Below, piece after piece: positions 12,570 through 20,353 of a DNA stretch of 27,920 nucleotides (the stretch's first letter is position 1; each line of letters starts with the position of its first letter). The translations under genes were made by a program, and so were the position numbers. Source of the DNA: a virus. Location: positions 1-27,920 of the IMG/VR virus record IMGVR_UViG_3300027741_000215, one strand, 5' to 3'. Below the pieces are notes generated by a model. It was not told where the DNA came from and searched no databases. It saw only the letters and a list, made by a program, of their open reading frames with translations.

Positions 12570-12776
12570 ATGCGTTATCTCTTATTATTGTTTCTTAGTG
12601 GATGCACAGCAGCCAGCACAGTAATAAGTAGTGGTGTTTACGTAGTTACAGATAAAACAATTACAGACCATATGTTAAGTTACAATACTGGACTGGATTG
12701 CCAAACTGTTAGGGTGTTTGAAAATCAAACAGTATGTAAACCATACAAAGGTATTTACGTAGAAAGAAAAAAATGA
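12570..12776 (+). CDS. Small lipoprotein, 68 aa
   Basis: It begins with a minimal lipoprotein signal (MRYLLLLFLSGCTAAS; lipidated Cys about residue 12). The mature part includes VYVVTDKTITDHMLS, a GLDCQTVRVFENQTVCKPY segment with two Cys that may form a disulfide, and a basic end. Small lipoproteins with K.ITDH.LS...G.DC...R are frequent in T4-like cyanophages. They may act at the outer membrane late in infection. Function unknown. Confidence 0.7.
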   Translation: MRYLLLLFLSGCTAASTVISSGVYVVTDKTITDHMLSYNTGLDCQTVRVFENQTVCKPYKGIYVERKK

Positions 12777-13663
12777 AGATTGCAGTTTGTTCAGACATTC
12801 ACCTTGAATTTGGTACTATCAGCCTCGAAAATACCGAAGGTGCTGATGTGCTGATTCTTGGTGGTGATATTTGTGTGGCTAAAGATTTGATGAATAGAGA
12901 TGAACATGGTATTTTCGACAGGTTTGACCGCAATAGCAGAGTACATACGTTCTTTCAAGAATGCTGTGACAGATTCTCTAATGTTATCTACATCGTTGGA
13001 AACCACGAACATTATCACGGTGATTTTAGGGACACTATTAAACGTCTACGTGATAATCTTGGTTATTTGGATAATCTGTACATACTAGATAAGGAAATGG
13101 TCAAAGTAGGTGATGTTAAGTTCATCGGTGGTACATTGTGGACTGACATGAACAAGGAAGATCCAATTACATTGATGCATATGACCAGCATGATGAATGA
13201 TTTCCGTTGTGTTACAAACAGTAACAAACAACCTGTTATCTATCAAGGCGGACATACCAATGAAGCTGGTGATTGGGTAAAAGACCCTTGGGGTACTCAT
13301 ACTAAGCCAGCACAATTCACACCAGAAGATGCTGTTGTTGACCACAAGGAAATGCTTGAATATATAAGATTGATGATTGAAGGCAAGTTTGACCAGAAAT
13401 TCGTTGTTGTTGGTCATCATGCACCAAGTAAATTGTCAACACATCCACGTTATGCGGATGAAGTGATTATGAATGGTGGTTACAGTACTGCATTGGATGA
13501 ATTCATCATGGATCATCCACAAATTAAATTGTGGACTCATGGTCATACACATGAAGATTTTGACTACATGATTGGTTCTACTCGCATCGTTTGTAACCCA
13601 CGTGGCTATGATGCTTATGAGGATCGTGCTGATAGATTTAAATTGAAATTTTTGGAGGTTTGA
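12773..13663 (+). CDS. Calcineurin-like metallophosphoesterase, 296 aa
   Basis: All core motifs of the family are in order: SDIHLE (Asp 8, His 10), GGDI (about 30-33), VGNHEHYHG (about 73), VVGHHAPS (about 215) and THGHTHEDFD near residue 258. These residues bind the two metal ions. The reaction is hydrolysis of a phosphomono- or diester; the substrate cannot be read from sequence. Phage homologues are common in T4-like genomes, where nucleotide or RNA end processing is possible. ATGA overlap with the lipoprotein gene links their expression. Confidence 0.85.
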   Translation: MKIAVCSDIHLEFGTISLENTEGADVLILGGDICVAKDLMNRDEHGIFDRFDRNSRVHTFFQECCDRFSNVIYIVGNHEHYHGDFRDTIKRLRDNLGYLDNLYILDKEMVKVGDVKFIGGTLWTDMNKEDPITLMHMTSMMNDFRCVTNSNKQPVIYQGGHTNEAGDWVKDPWGTHTKPAQFTPEDAVVDHKEMLEYIRLMIEGKFDQKFVVVGHHAPSKLSTHPRYADEVIMNGGYSTALDEFIMDHPQIKLWTHGHTHEDFDYMIGSTRIVCNPRGYDAYEDRADRFKLKFLEV

Positions 13664-13664
13664 T

Positions 13665-13970
13665 ATGGAAAAGAAATTGTATTTGGTTGAAACAGTGTCA
13701 ATGTTTCGTTTGCGTTATGTTGTAGAGGCTCGTGAAGAAGGCCATGCCATGGATGAAGTGGTGTGTGAAGCAGGTAACCATGAATTTCATGAGTTCTCAC
13801 AGAAGCACATTGATGAAGTAATCGTATCAACACGGGAATTATCTGCAACAGACTACATGAATTTGTTTGATTCAGATAATGATTATTTGAAATCTTGGTC
13901 TAATGAACAAAAAATGTCAATGATTAACACAATTAAGTATGAAGATGAAAAAGATCCTAGTAACGGGTAG
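13665..13970 (+). CDS. Conserved phage protein, 101 aa
   Basis: GGAGG (13654-13658) precedes ATG 13665. The sequence KLYLVETVSMFRLRYVVEAR, followed by HAMDEVVCEAGN, HEFSQKHIDEVIVSTRELS and LFDSDNDYLKSW (with short gaps), is a characteristic family of about 95-100 residues common in T4-like phages. It is likely a small alpha/beta protein; no activity is known. Confidence 0.75.
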   Translation: MEKKLYLVETVSMFRLRYVVEAREEGHAMDEVVCEAGNHEFHEFSQKHIDEVIVSTRELSATDYMNLFDSDNDYLKSWSNEQKMSMINTIKYEDEKDPSNG

Positions 13971-14769
13971 TTCTGGTTACATCGGCAGACACCTGCTTGA
14001 TGTATTGCCTAATTTTTATACTGTAGGTTTGGATCGTGTATTCGCACCACAGTCAGCAGACAAATTCATACTACATAATATCTTAGAAGATAAGATGGTT
14101 GAGGGTGAATTTGATGCTGTGGTGCATTTGGCTGGATTGGTTAATGTTGGTGATTCTGTAAAAAATCCAATGCGTTACTATGAGACCAATGTAACAGGTA
14201 CATTGAAAATGCTTGAGCACGTTGACTACAAACATTTTATTTTTGCCTCTACTGGTGCTGCTGAGAATCCTAACAGTCCATATGCCACATCTAAACGGGT
14301 AACCGAGGATATGGTACGACAGTATTGTGAATTGAACAATAAAGATTGTACAATATTCAGATTCTACAATGTGATTGGTTCTGCTGGTTATGATCCAACA
14401 AATATGGATGGTCTGATGTACAATCTGATTAAAGCAGGTATGGAAACAGGTGTGTTCAATGTATATGGCGATGACTATGATACATATGATGGTACCGCAT
14501 TGCGTGATTACATTCATGTATCAGAAGTTTGCCAAGCAATTAAATCTGCCATTAGATTGCCATCTGATGGTACAATACAAAACTTGGCCACAGGTTCTGG
14601 ATATTCTGTATTGCAGATGGTTGATTTTTTCAAAGAGGTCAACGATATGGATTTTCAGGTAAATGTATTACCAAAACGGACAGGTGATTTGGCTAGAAGT
14701 GTGTTAGGTGATATTTCTCCTTACATGAAAGAATTGTTTACAATTCAAGAAAAACTAAAGGTGATTTGA
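13945..14769 (+). CDS. NAD-dependent epimerase/dehydratase (GalE-like SDR), 274 aa
   Basis: An extended short-chain dehydrogenase. The NAD-binding GSSGYIG motif (G-x-x-G-x-x-G) is within the first 12 residues, followed by HLAG (about 67), the catalytic pair in SPYATSK (Tyr and Lys, about 112-116), then RFYNVIGSAGY and LRDYIHVSEV. This is the pattern of UDP-glucose/UDP-galactose 4-epimerases. The start at 13945 gives the usual MKKILVTG; an ATG 6 nt earlier is possible. It overlaps the previous gene by about 26 nt. It is shorter than bacterial GalE (about 335). It may supply sugar nucleotides for host surface or virion glycosylation during infection; no glycosyltransferase is visible nearby. 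Confidence 0.85.
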   Translation: MKKILVTGSSGYIGRHLLDVLPNFYTVGLDRVFAPQSADKFILHNILEDKMVEGEFDAVVHLAGLVNVGDSVKNPMRYYETNVTGTLKMLEHVDYKHFIFASTGAAENPNSPYATSKRVTEDMVRQYCELNNKDCTIFRFYNVIGSAGYDPTNMDGLMYNLIKAGMETGVFNVYGDDYDTYDGTALRDYIHVSEVCQAIKSAIRLPSDGTIQNLATGSGYSVLQMVDFFKEVNDMDFQVNVLPKRTGDLARSVLGDISPYMKELFTIQEKLKVI

Positions 14770-15440
14770 TGAAAGTTTATATTAACAGTTATCGCAGTCA
14801 TTGGATTTCTCCGTACGAAATCTTGGAAAAGGTTTGTTTTTGGGAGAAAGACAAAGATGTATTCTACAACCATGAAGATGAACCTAATCACAAGTATGAA
14901 AAGTGGGTGAACCGATTGACACCTATTTGTGGTGCCATTAGAAAGTTCCTTGACTTTGTACATCCCAAAATTGATTATGTAAAGATTGACAAATGGGATA
15001 CATGGTCAATGGACGCCACACTAGGTATGATTGTTTTGCCTATGTTGAAACAGTTGAGGGTAACCACACACGGTGCAGGTTTTGTTGATGATGAAGATGT
15101 ACCAGAAGAATTGAAGTCAACCAGTGCGCCATCAAAAGTAAATGTATGGGACACTGATGCTAATCATTTTAAGCGCTGGGATTGGGTGATGGGTGAAATA
15201 ATTTTTGCCTTTGAATCTAAACAAGATGATTCTTGGATGGATGCATATCGTTCAGGTACCCACGATATGAAAACTGTTGCTGTTGCATGGGATGACAATG
15301 GTAAGGCCACAATGTATCAATGGGTTGAAGGACCGAATAATACATACAAGTGTGACTATGATGGAATCAAAGTAGTTGAAGAACGAATTCAAAATGGTTT
15401 CCGTCTATTTGGAAAATACTATCAAAACTTATGGGATTAA
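14769..15440 (+). CDS. Conserved phage protein, 223 aa
   Basis: ATG 14769 overlaps the epimerase stop (TGATG). The blocks KVYINSYRSHWISPYEI, VKIDKWDTWSMDATLGMIVL, PMLKQLRVTTHGAGFVDDED and NGFRLFGKYYQNLWD define a well-conserved T4-like phage family. It looks soluble, with many Trp, Asp and Lys. No enzymatic motif is recognised. It probably acts in the virion or in metabolism of late infection, but no evidence decides this. Confidence 0.8.
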   Translation: MKVYINSYRSHWISPYEILEKVCFWEKDKDVFYNHEDEPNHKYEKWVNRLTPICGAIRKFLDFVHPKIDYVKIDKWDTWSMDATLGMIVLPMLKQLRVTTHGAGFVDDEDVPEELKSTSAPSKVNVWDTDANHFKRWDWVMGEIIFAFESKQDDSWMDAYRSGTHDMKTVAVAWDDNGKATMYQWVEGPNNTYKCDYDGIKVVEERIQNGFRLFGKYYQNLWD

Positions 15441-15442
15441 TT

Positions 15443-15622
15443 ATGAAAACAGAAGATATATTGAGAATTATTACAAATTTGGAAGAAGAAATGCGGGTTC
15501 TCAGAGATAGAGTTAATTCAATGAGTGAGATGCAGGAACAACTGAATGAAGTTGATGACCGTACACGACAATTCAAAAAGTTTACACAAACCAGCCATCC
15601 GGATTTTGATTTAGGTGCCTAA
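15443..15622 (+). CDS. Coiled-coil protein, 59 aa
   Basis: ATG 15443 follows the previous stop by 2 nt. Residues about 3-42 are a heptad-rich helix (ILRIITNLEEEMRVLRDRV; MQEQLNEVDDR), which should form a dimeric or trimeric coiled coil. Its stop TAA overlaps the next ATG (TAATG). Function unknown. Confidence 0.6.
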   Translation: MKTEDILRIITNLEEEMRVLRDRVNSMSEMQEQLNEVDDRTRQFKKFTQTSHPDFDLGA

Positions 15623-15861
15623 TGATTTCATATATACATTACATTTCAGCCAAGCGCAGGCTGCATGAATCCGAGAAAACCATCCGTATGATGGGTGGAG
15701 AAACAGAATCCTCACAGATGTTGTGTGCTCAAAGAGACATGATTAAGTTGGAGGTTGAGTATTATGGTGAGGAATCCACCAAGTTGTCAATCCTGTTGGT
15801 AGCTGTTGCCTTATTTGGCATTGGTGTGTATAATCTCTTATCTAAACTAGGAAAAATATGA
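15622..15861 (+). CDS. Membrane protein with N-terminal amphipathic region, 79 aa
   Basis: One-base overlap with the upstream gene. The first 50 residues are charged and helical (SAKRRLHESEKTIRMMGGE). One transmembrane segment is near the C-terminus (ILLVAVALFGIGVYNLL). This topology (cytoplasmic helical domain plus one anchor) is seen in phage accessory and lysis proteins, but no family is recognised. Confidence 0.6.
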   Translation: MISYIHYISAKRRLHESEKTIRMMGGETESSQMLCAQRDMIKLEVEYYGEESTKLSILLVAVALFGIGVYNLLSKLGKI

Positions 15862-16100
15862 TTGATTGGTTCAAAAACAATATATCAAACTTGATTGGTT
15901 ACATACTGGCCATTTTGTTGATTGTTTATACAGTGGTATTTTATGTCAAACCCACACCAACACCAGATACATTAAAAGACTTTAAAGATGGCATTCAAAA
16001 CCACCTTGTATGGTCTATTAAAGGTGAATGTTTCTTTGTACGTCCACACGCAGAGACAACAGTTTATTTAATTCGTGTGGCTGATTGTGATAGAAAATAA
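15858..16100 (+). CDS. Small membrane-anchored protein, 80 aa
   Basis: ATGA overlap with the upstream gene. A transmembrane segment lies at residues about 12-30 (LIGYILAILLIVYTVVFYV). A Pro/Thr-rich region follows (KPTPTPDTLKDF), then a C-terminal domain with two Cys (ECFFVRPHA, ADCDRK) that could form a disulfide in the periplasm. The layout would suit an inner-membrane spanin-like (i-spanin) subunit, but no partner o-spanin is evident. Confidence 0.6.
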   Translation: MIDWFKNNISNLIGYILAILLIVYTVVFYVKPTPTPDTLKDFKDGIQNHLVWSIKGECFFVRPHAETTVYLIRVADCDRK

Positions 16101-16110
16101 GGGGAAAGTT

Positions 16111-16434
16111 ATGAGTTTATTTGTTGAAGTTGATTCTATGGAAAAGAATTGTCCAGTTATCATTAACTTGGACCATCTTGTTGAAATTGCACCATTGCTC
16201 AATGGTGGATGTGAATTGTCTATGATTCATACTGCTGGCATGAATGTTAAATCAGTAATGCGTGTAAAAAATAGTTATGATGAATTCAAACAATTTGCTA
16301 TGCAACCAGTATCTGCTGATGATATTGCTCGCCGTTTCCCTAAAGCAACTAAAGAAGAAACACCTACTGTGCCTGTAAAAGTTAAAAAGAATGGTGAATT
16401 AGAAATTCCTAAATTTGGTCAAGGCGGCGCATAA
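16111..16434 (+). CDS. Hypothetical phage protein, 107 aa
   Basis: GGGGAAAG (16101-16108) precedes ATG 16111. The start FVEVDSMEKNCPVIINLDHL followed by VEIAPLLNGGCELS resembles a small family in T4-like phages with an INLDH..EIAPL..GGC core. The last 45 residues are basic and Pro/Val/Lys-rich (PTVPVKVKKNGELEIPKFG), perhaps a docking tail. Function unknown. Confidence 0.65.
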   Translation: MSLFVEVDSMEKNCPVIINLDHLVEIAPLLNGGCELSMIHTAGMNVKSVMRVKNSYDEFKQFAMQPVSADDIARRFPKATKEETPTVPVKVKKNGELEIPKFGQGGA

Positions 16435-16436
16435 AA

Positions 16437-16625
16437 ATGAAATTCGAACTTAAAGCCCAACACATACAAATCTTGTCATTTACTGACAGACACCCAGGAA
16501 CAAAAATCAATATGGAATTTGAAGCAGAACATATTGATAATGTTCTAGATGAATTTGCCATGTTCCTGCGTGGTTGTGGTTATATTATTGATGGTAGATT
16601 GGATGTGGTGTCACACGATGAATGA
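16437..16625 (+). CDS. Hypothetical phage protein, 62 aa
   Basis: ATG 16437, three bases after the previous stop. Short acidic alpha/beta protein: KFELKAQHIQILSFTDRHPG, then INMEFEAEHIDNVLDEFA and a C-terminal FLRGCGYIIDGRLDV. It overlaps the next gene by 8 nt. No family recognised. Confidence 0.6.
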   Translation: MKFELKAQHIQILSFTDRHPGTKINMEFEAEHIDNVLDEFAMFLRGCGYIIDGRLDVVSHDE

Positions 16626-16908
16626 TATTGTTTATGGTATTTTTGAATGGATAAAAAATGATTGGAAGAGTAACAAAATTCGTTTTGTCTTTGAAGTTTT
16701 TGCTTGGGCTGCTTCTATTTGTTGTGCTATCATTTTTGCCATCTCTGTACCAAATGTTCCTTTCCATATTCTCTATCCCGTATGGATCAGCGGCTGCGCT
16801 ATATACAGCTGGGCTGCTTATACTCGGAGAAGTTTTGGCATGGTTGCTAATTATATGTTGCTTACCTGCATTGACACTGTGGGTTTTATTCGGTATTTAA
16901 ACACATGA
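16618..16908 (+). CDS. Conserved phage membrane protein, 96 aa
   Basis: ATG 16618 (MNDIVYGIFEW) lies just before the preceding stop. Three transmembrane helices are visible: VFEVFAWAASICCAIIFAI, a second around ILYPVWISGCAIYSWA, and a third around MVANYMLLTCIDTVGFI. The segments FAWAASI, VPNVPF.ILYP.WI.GCAIYSWAAYTRRSFGM and NY.LL match a family seen in T4-like marine phages. It is probably an inner-membrane protein; function unknown. Confidence 0.7.
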   Translation: MNDIVYGIFEWIKNDWKSNKIRFVFEVFAWAASICCAIIFAISVPNVPFHILYPVWISGCAIYSWAAYTRRSFGMVANYMLLTCIDTVGFIRYLNT

Positions 16909-17456
16909 ACATTTTTTATCTACATAACGATCCTAAAATTTGTGCTGAAATGCACGTTGACAAACATGTGTGTAAAATGGTTATTGAGTATGCTCAGCTG
17001 TTATGTACATCTCACCGTGTACTTGACGGCGAAGAATACCGTAGACTAACAGCAAACAATCGGTCAATCAAAGCATGGCGACTACCTGATGCTCGTGAAA
17101 CACGCCTCATGAAACCAACTATGCAAAATCATCCGTCTGCAATCTGGTCTCGGCAATCAGATAAAAACTATGTGTGGTTGTATACTTTGTGGTGTGAACT
17201 GCTTGAAGAATTCACATATCGTTATGGCAAAACCCATGCCTGTGCTAGATTGGTGCCTGACCTTGCAAGAATTCCTGACAACATACCTAAAGGTGAATTC
17301 ACAGGTCCTACACCAGCCATGCCTGACGAAGTAAAAGTGGCAGGTGATTCTATGGCATCATATCACAATTACTATATAAATAATAAACAGCACCTTGCTT
17401 CATGGCAAGGAAAAATTAACTCACGTCCAGTTCCAAACTGGTTTCAACCTACATGA
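16905..17456 (+). CDS. Conserved phage protein with DKHVCKM motif, 183 aa
   Basis: ATGA-type overlap with the membrane protein. The N-terminus NIFYLHNDPKICAEMHVDKH followed by VCKMVIEYAQLL, then NHPSAIWSRQSDKNYVWLY, EEFTYRYGK and SYHNYYINNK, is a family common in T4-like and other large phages. The conserved His, Lys and Arg suggest a nucleic-acid enzyme; distant likeness to pyrimidine-dimer DNA glycosylases has come to mind, but I cannot support it from motifs. Function open. Confidence 0.75.
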   Translation: MNIFYLHNDPKICAEMHVDKHVCKMVIEYAQLLCTSHRVLDGEEYRRLTANNRSIKAWRLPDARETRLMKPTMQNHPSAIWSRQSDKNYVWLYTLWCELLEEFTYRYGKTHACARLVPDLARIPDNIPKGEFTGPTPAMPDEVKVAGDSMASYHNYYINNKQHLASWQGKINSRPVPNWFQPT

Positions 17457-17731
17457 TTTATACATTTCTCAATTTAGATACGAATGAAGTTGAAGAACAT
17501 ATCATGCGCCTTGCTGAGTATGATGAATTCAAAGAAAAAAATCCAAACCTACAAAGATACTTTGCACCTAATGGCATACCAGGTCTAGGTGATGGTATGC
17601 GTATGGACACACCAGGAACTGGTAAGGCCGACTCTACGTTTGAAAAGTATATCATCAATCGTATGAAAGAAACCATTCCAGGAAACACTATTAAAGGTGG
17701 TCATAAAACCAAAATGAATAGGGAATGGTAA
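17453..17731 (+). CDS. Conserved small phage protein, 92 aa
   Basis: ATGA overlap with the upstream gene. YTFLNLDTNEVEEHIMRLAE followed by YDEFKEKNPNLQRYF resembles the front of the phage FmdB-like family (YTF.N..T.E..EE.M.....D.FL..NP...). The CxxC zinc ribbon of true FmdB proteins is missing. The C-terminus is basic (KGGHKTKMNREW). Possibly a nucleic-acid-binding regulator; unknown. Confidence 0.7.
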   Translation: MIYTFLNLDTNEVEEHIMRLAEYDEFKEKNPNLQRYFAPNGIPGLGDGMRMDTPGTGKADSTFEKYIINRMKETIPGNTIKGGHKTKMNREW

Positions 17732-17735
17732 AAAA

Positions 17736-18308
17736 ATGTCTATTGAATTGTGGTGGCCAACACCAATATATCATTCCGAATTTGATGAAGATGAAAATTC
17801 ATTTGAACTGATGCATCAGGAAATTGAAAATACTATAAAAACAATTGAAACAAAACCATCACCTTTTCAATTTTGTGAATTTGAAACTACATTCACAAAT
17901 GAATATAGTTTTTGTGACAAAACACCTTTATTAAAAAAGTATATTGAAAAACACATTGAAGAATTTTCTCAAATTTATACAAAAATAAACAATTTATCTA
18001 TTTCAGAATCATGGGTAAATTTTAATGGAAAAGGGCATTTTCAAGAATTACATGACCACTCTGGATCAACAATTTCTGGTTGTTATTATTTTGATACAAA
18101 TGGCAACGATGGTGATATAGTTTTCAAGCCAACTATTGATATGTATAGGCATACAAATGTTGAATGTTCTTTATATCCAGAACATGTTAAATGGACTCCA
18201 GCAAATGGATTAATTCTTTTATTTCCATCATTCTTAAATCATTTTGTCACTGTAAACAAAACTGACCACAAAAGAATTTCAATTTCCTTTAATGTATTTA
18301 ATAGTTAA
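17736..18308 (+). CDS. 2OG-Fe(II) oxygenase-like protein, 190 aa
   Basis: Jelly-roll dioxygenase signature of the phage/bacterial TIGR02466-type family. It starts ELWWPTPIYHSEF, has ESWVNFNGKGHFQELHDHSG with iron-ligand candidates at His 106 and His/Asp 107-108, SGCYYFDTNG, and a distal FPSFLNHFVTVN (His 169) followed by RISISFN, with Arg 180 as the likely 2-oxoglutarate anchor. The reaction would be a hydroxylation using O2 and 2-oxoglutarate; the substrate is unknown. A second, diverged copy is at 25321-25941. The gene is markedly A-rich compared with its neighbours, which may indicate a different origin. Confidence 0.8.
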   Translation: MSIELWWPTPIYHSEFDEDENSFELMHQEIENTIKTIETKPSPFQFCEFETTFTNEYSFCDKTPLLKKYIEKHIEEFSQIYTKINNLSISESWVNFNGKGHFQELHDHSGSTISGCYYFDTNGNDGDIVFKPTIDMYRHTNVECSLYPEHVKWTPANGLILLFPSFLNHFVTVNKTDHKRISISFNVFNS

Positions 18309-18312
18309 AAAT

Positions 18313-18456
18313 ATGCCACAAATTCCAGCTCTGTTTCTTCCTAAGAAAGGTGACCATGATAAAAAATCCAGCGTGATACCTAACCTGAAAAAAATTCGTA
18401 AGAATAAACCGAAGCAACAAAACAATAAAAAATATGCAGCTTTGTTGCAATTATAA
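18313..18456 (+). CDS. Small basic protein, 47 aa
   Basis: ATG 18313, four bases after the oxygenase stop. It has a hydrophobic start (MPQIPALFLPKKGDHDKK) and then a highly basic, Lys/Asn/Gln-rich run (LKKIRKNKPKQQNNKKYAA). This looks like a nucleic-acid-binding or structural-core-like peptide. Short proteins opening with P.IP.LFLPKK occur in T4-like cyanophages. There is no strong ribosome-binding site. Confidence 0.55.
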   Translation: MPQIPALFLPKKGDHDKKSSVIPNLKKIRKNKPKQQNNKKYAALLQL

Positions 18457-18473
18457 ATCTAACAGGGGTCTTG

Positions 18474-19229
18474 ATGGTAACCAAAAAAACACCAGCTCGT
18501 CAGAGAGTTGAAAATAACGAAAACGAAGAATATAAGCAACCATCAGTTTCAAATTCATTAAAGATAAAACTGGATCACTTAAAAACATTTGATGCACTAA
18601 CAGAAAATCAGCAGAAGTTTTTTGATGCATACAAGCGTGGAGACTATTTCATTGGCCTATTTGGTTCTCCAGGTGTAGGTAAAACATTCTTGGCAATGTA
18701 TCGTGGACTAGAGGAAGTCCTAGATAGGTCCAACCCATTCAAACAAATTGTGGTAGTTCGTTCAGCAGTTCAGGTAAGAGACCAAGGTTTCGTTCCTGGT
18801 TCGTTGGATGAGAAAATGGAGATATACGAGACACCTTACAAGGAAATCTCGGAGACTCTCTTTGGTCGTTCTGATGCATGGGACAGACTAAAGGAACAAA
18901 GCTATGCCAGATTTATTTCTACTACTGCCATTCGTGGTATTTCTATTGATGATGCTATTATTCTTGTAGATGAATCACAGTCAATGACATTCCATGAATT
19001 GAGTTCAGTTATTTCCCGTGTTGGCCATAGGTCTAAAATCATTTTCATTGGTGACCTGAAACAAAATGACCTGATTAAATCTAAGAATGATGTATCTGGA
19101 CTGAAAGAATTTCTAAATGTGGCAAGACACATGGATGAATTCAGTGAGATTACCTTTACACCTGATGATATCGTGCGTAGTTCGTTGGTGAAATCGTTTA
19201 TTGTGGCCTGTGATAAGTTAGGAATTTAA
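18474..19229 (+). CDS. phoH: PhoH-like P-loop ATPase, 251 aa
   Basis: AGGGG (18463-18467) precedes ATG 18474 at normal spacing. After about 37 variable residues the protein has FDALTENQQKFFDAYKRGD, Walker A GSPGVGKT (64-71), VVVRSAVQVRDQGFVPGS, a Walker B IILVDESQ and FIGDLKQNDL. This is the full PhoH/RNA-helicase-like ATPase core. phoH is a widespread phage marker gene whose molecular role in infection is unsettled; cell-stress and RNA metabolism have been proposed. It is followed by a late promoter and fibre genes, so it is the last gene of its block. Confidence 0.9.
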   Translation: MVTKKTPARQRVENNENEEYKQPSVSNSLKIKLDHLKTFDALTENQQKFFDAYKRGDYFIGLFGSPGVGKTFLAMYRGLEEVLDRSNPFKQIVVVRSAVQVRDQGFVPGSLDEKMEIYETPYKEISETLFGRSDAWDRLKEQSYARFISTTAIRGISIDDAIILVDESQSMTFHELSSVISRVGHRSKIIFIGDLKQNDLIKSKNDVSGLKEFLNVARHMDEFSEITFTPDDIVRSSLVKSFIVACDKLGI

Positions 19230-19231
19230 CG

Positions 19232-19239
19232 GATAAATA
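19232..19239 (+). promoter_or_regulatory. T4-type late promoter box
   Basis: GATAAATA, the -10-like box read by T4-family gp55/gp33-modified polymerase, 25 bp before the first fibre-tip-like ATG at 19264. There is no -35. The same octamer stands before 24273 and 27088. Confidence 0.65.
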
Positions 19240-19263
19240 TAGGTCATAGGAGAACCATAAAAT

Positions 19264-19611
19264 ATGGCAATAACCGCAAACACCACGACAATTATATACA
19301 ATGATGCTACGACACAATCTACAGCAGACCTTGGTTATATACCATGGACAACACCAAGTAGAGTGGTTGGAACAACATATACCAATAGTACAGGTCGACC
19401 AATAACTTGGTGGGGTACTATTGGTAATAATGTTTCGACTTCTAACATAGAAGTGAGGGTTGATGGCGTAACGATTGCTCGATTGTATGATTTTTCAAAT
19501 ACATCACAACAAAATTATGCTGGTTTTTTTGCAGTTATTCCTAATGATTCTACATATGGTTTGTTTGTAACACAAGGAAGTCCTGTTCTCTATTATTGGG
19601 CTGAAGCATGA
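19264..19611 (+). CDS. Tail-fibre-tip-like protein, tandem copy 1, 115 aa
   Basis: First of three tandem genes (with 19608 and 19982) sharing the pattern TTYTNSTGRPI plus a C-terminal region with STYG/STYK. It is a small all-beta protein with a run of alternating hydrophobic and polar residues. The core R.V.TTYTNSTGRPI is found at the C-terminal end of many marine phage tail fibres, so these are probably separate fibre-tip or receptor-binding modules. The AGGAGA leader (19249-19254) and the late promoter at 19232 make it a late structural gene. Overlaps the next by ATGA. Confidence 0.7.
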   Translation: MAITANTTTIIYNDATTQSTADLGYIPWTTPSRVVGTTYTNSTGRPITWWGTIGNNVSTSNIEVRVDGVTIARLYDFSNTSQQNYAGFFAVIPNDSTYGLFVTQGSPVLYYWAEA

Positions 19612-19982
19612 GTATACAACTATACAACGGAAATAATACTATTATTTTTAATAATGGTTCTTATCAAACTGATGTTGCTATATGTACAGGACAAACTTGG
19701 CAGTCATTTTCGAGAACTGTTAATACACTTTATACAAATAGTACAAGTAAAACAATTGTTGTGGCTATAACTGTGTCAATTAGTAACAGTCTAGCGACAG
19801 CGGCAACAATAGATATAGATGGTGTTCCTTTAGGTAGACTTGGTTGTAGTAACGGAAATCCATCAGGTGGTAGCAATCGTTATCAAGCACAGTTTTATGT
19901 AAAACCTGGTTCTACATATAAATTTACTACTGTAGCAGGTAATGGTAATCCAAGTATTGCAATATGGGCGGAGTTAAGATAA
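19608..19982 (+). CDS. Tail-fibre-tip-like protein, tandem copy 2, 124 aa
   Basis: ATGA overlap with copy 1. It contains GQTWQSFSRTVNTLYTNSTS, then KTIVVAITVSI and a C-terminal GSTYKFTTVAGNGNPSIAIW region. The core (WQS..R...T.YTNST...I.V) aligns with both neighbours, and WQS is shared with copy 3. Likely a beta-sandwich on the virion that contacts the host surface. Confidence 0.7.
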   Translation: MSIQLYNGNNTIIFNNGSYQTDVAICTGQTWQSFSRTVNTLYTNSTSKTIVVAITVSISNSLATAATIDIDGVPLGRLGCSNGNPSGGSNRYQAQFYVKPGSTYKFTTVAGNGNPSIAIWAELR

Positions 19983-20344
19983 TGGCAATAACATTAAATT
20001 CAACTGGAATAATTTTTAATAGTGGTAATTTCAAATCAACAGGATCTAATTTTGGAACTGGTGGCCAAACTTGGCAATCTGTTTCAAGAGCTTTGGATAC
20101 AACATACACTAATAGTACTGGTAGACCAATATTGGTTGTATTTACTGTTCGTGGAAATGCTAATAGCAATTCTTATGCGGATTTTTATGTTGACGCAATT
20201 ATACAAGGATCATCTGGATCAGGTAGCGCAACAAGAGATGGTGTAGATAGTCCAATCTGTTGTATTGTTCCAAACGGTTCTACATATACTTGTAACGTTG
20301 GAACAGGCAGTCCATCTCTACAACTTGCATATGAATTTAGATAA
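19982..20344 (+). CDS. Tail-fibre-tip-like protein, tandem copy 3, 120 aa
   Basis: ATG 19982 overlaps the previous stop (TAATG); an in-frame ATG at 19964 lies inside copy 2. GGQTWQSVSRALDTTYTNST, then GRPILVVFTVRGNANS and GSTYTCNVGTGSPSLQLAYE repeat the family pattern. Copies 2 and 3 are closest to each other. Function as above. Confidence 0.7.
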   Translation: MAITLNSTGIIFNSGNFKSTGSNFGTGGQTWQSVSRALDTTYTNSTGRPILVVFTVRGNANSNSYADFYVDAIIQGSSGSGSATRDGVDSPICCIVPNGSTYTCNVGTGSPSLQLAYEFR

Positions 20345-20353
20345 AGGAAAAAA

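Noticed and set aside
14083-14517. Minus-strand open frame of 144 codons inside the epimerase gene
   Set aside because: It lies wholly opposite a gene with clear SDR motifs, has a Cys/Ile/His-rich composition typical of antisense frames, and no ribosome-binding site.
16658-16900. Alternative plus-strand frame of 80 codons with hydrophobic content
   Set aside because: It overlaps the 16618-16908 membrane protein in another frame; the latter has family-like blocks and proper coupling to its neighbours.
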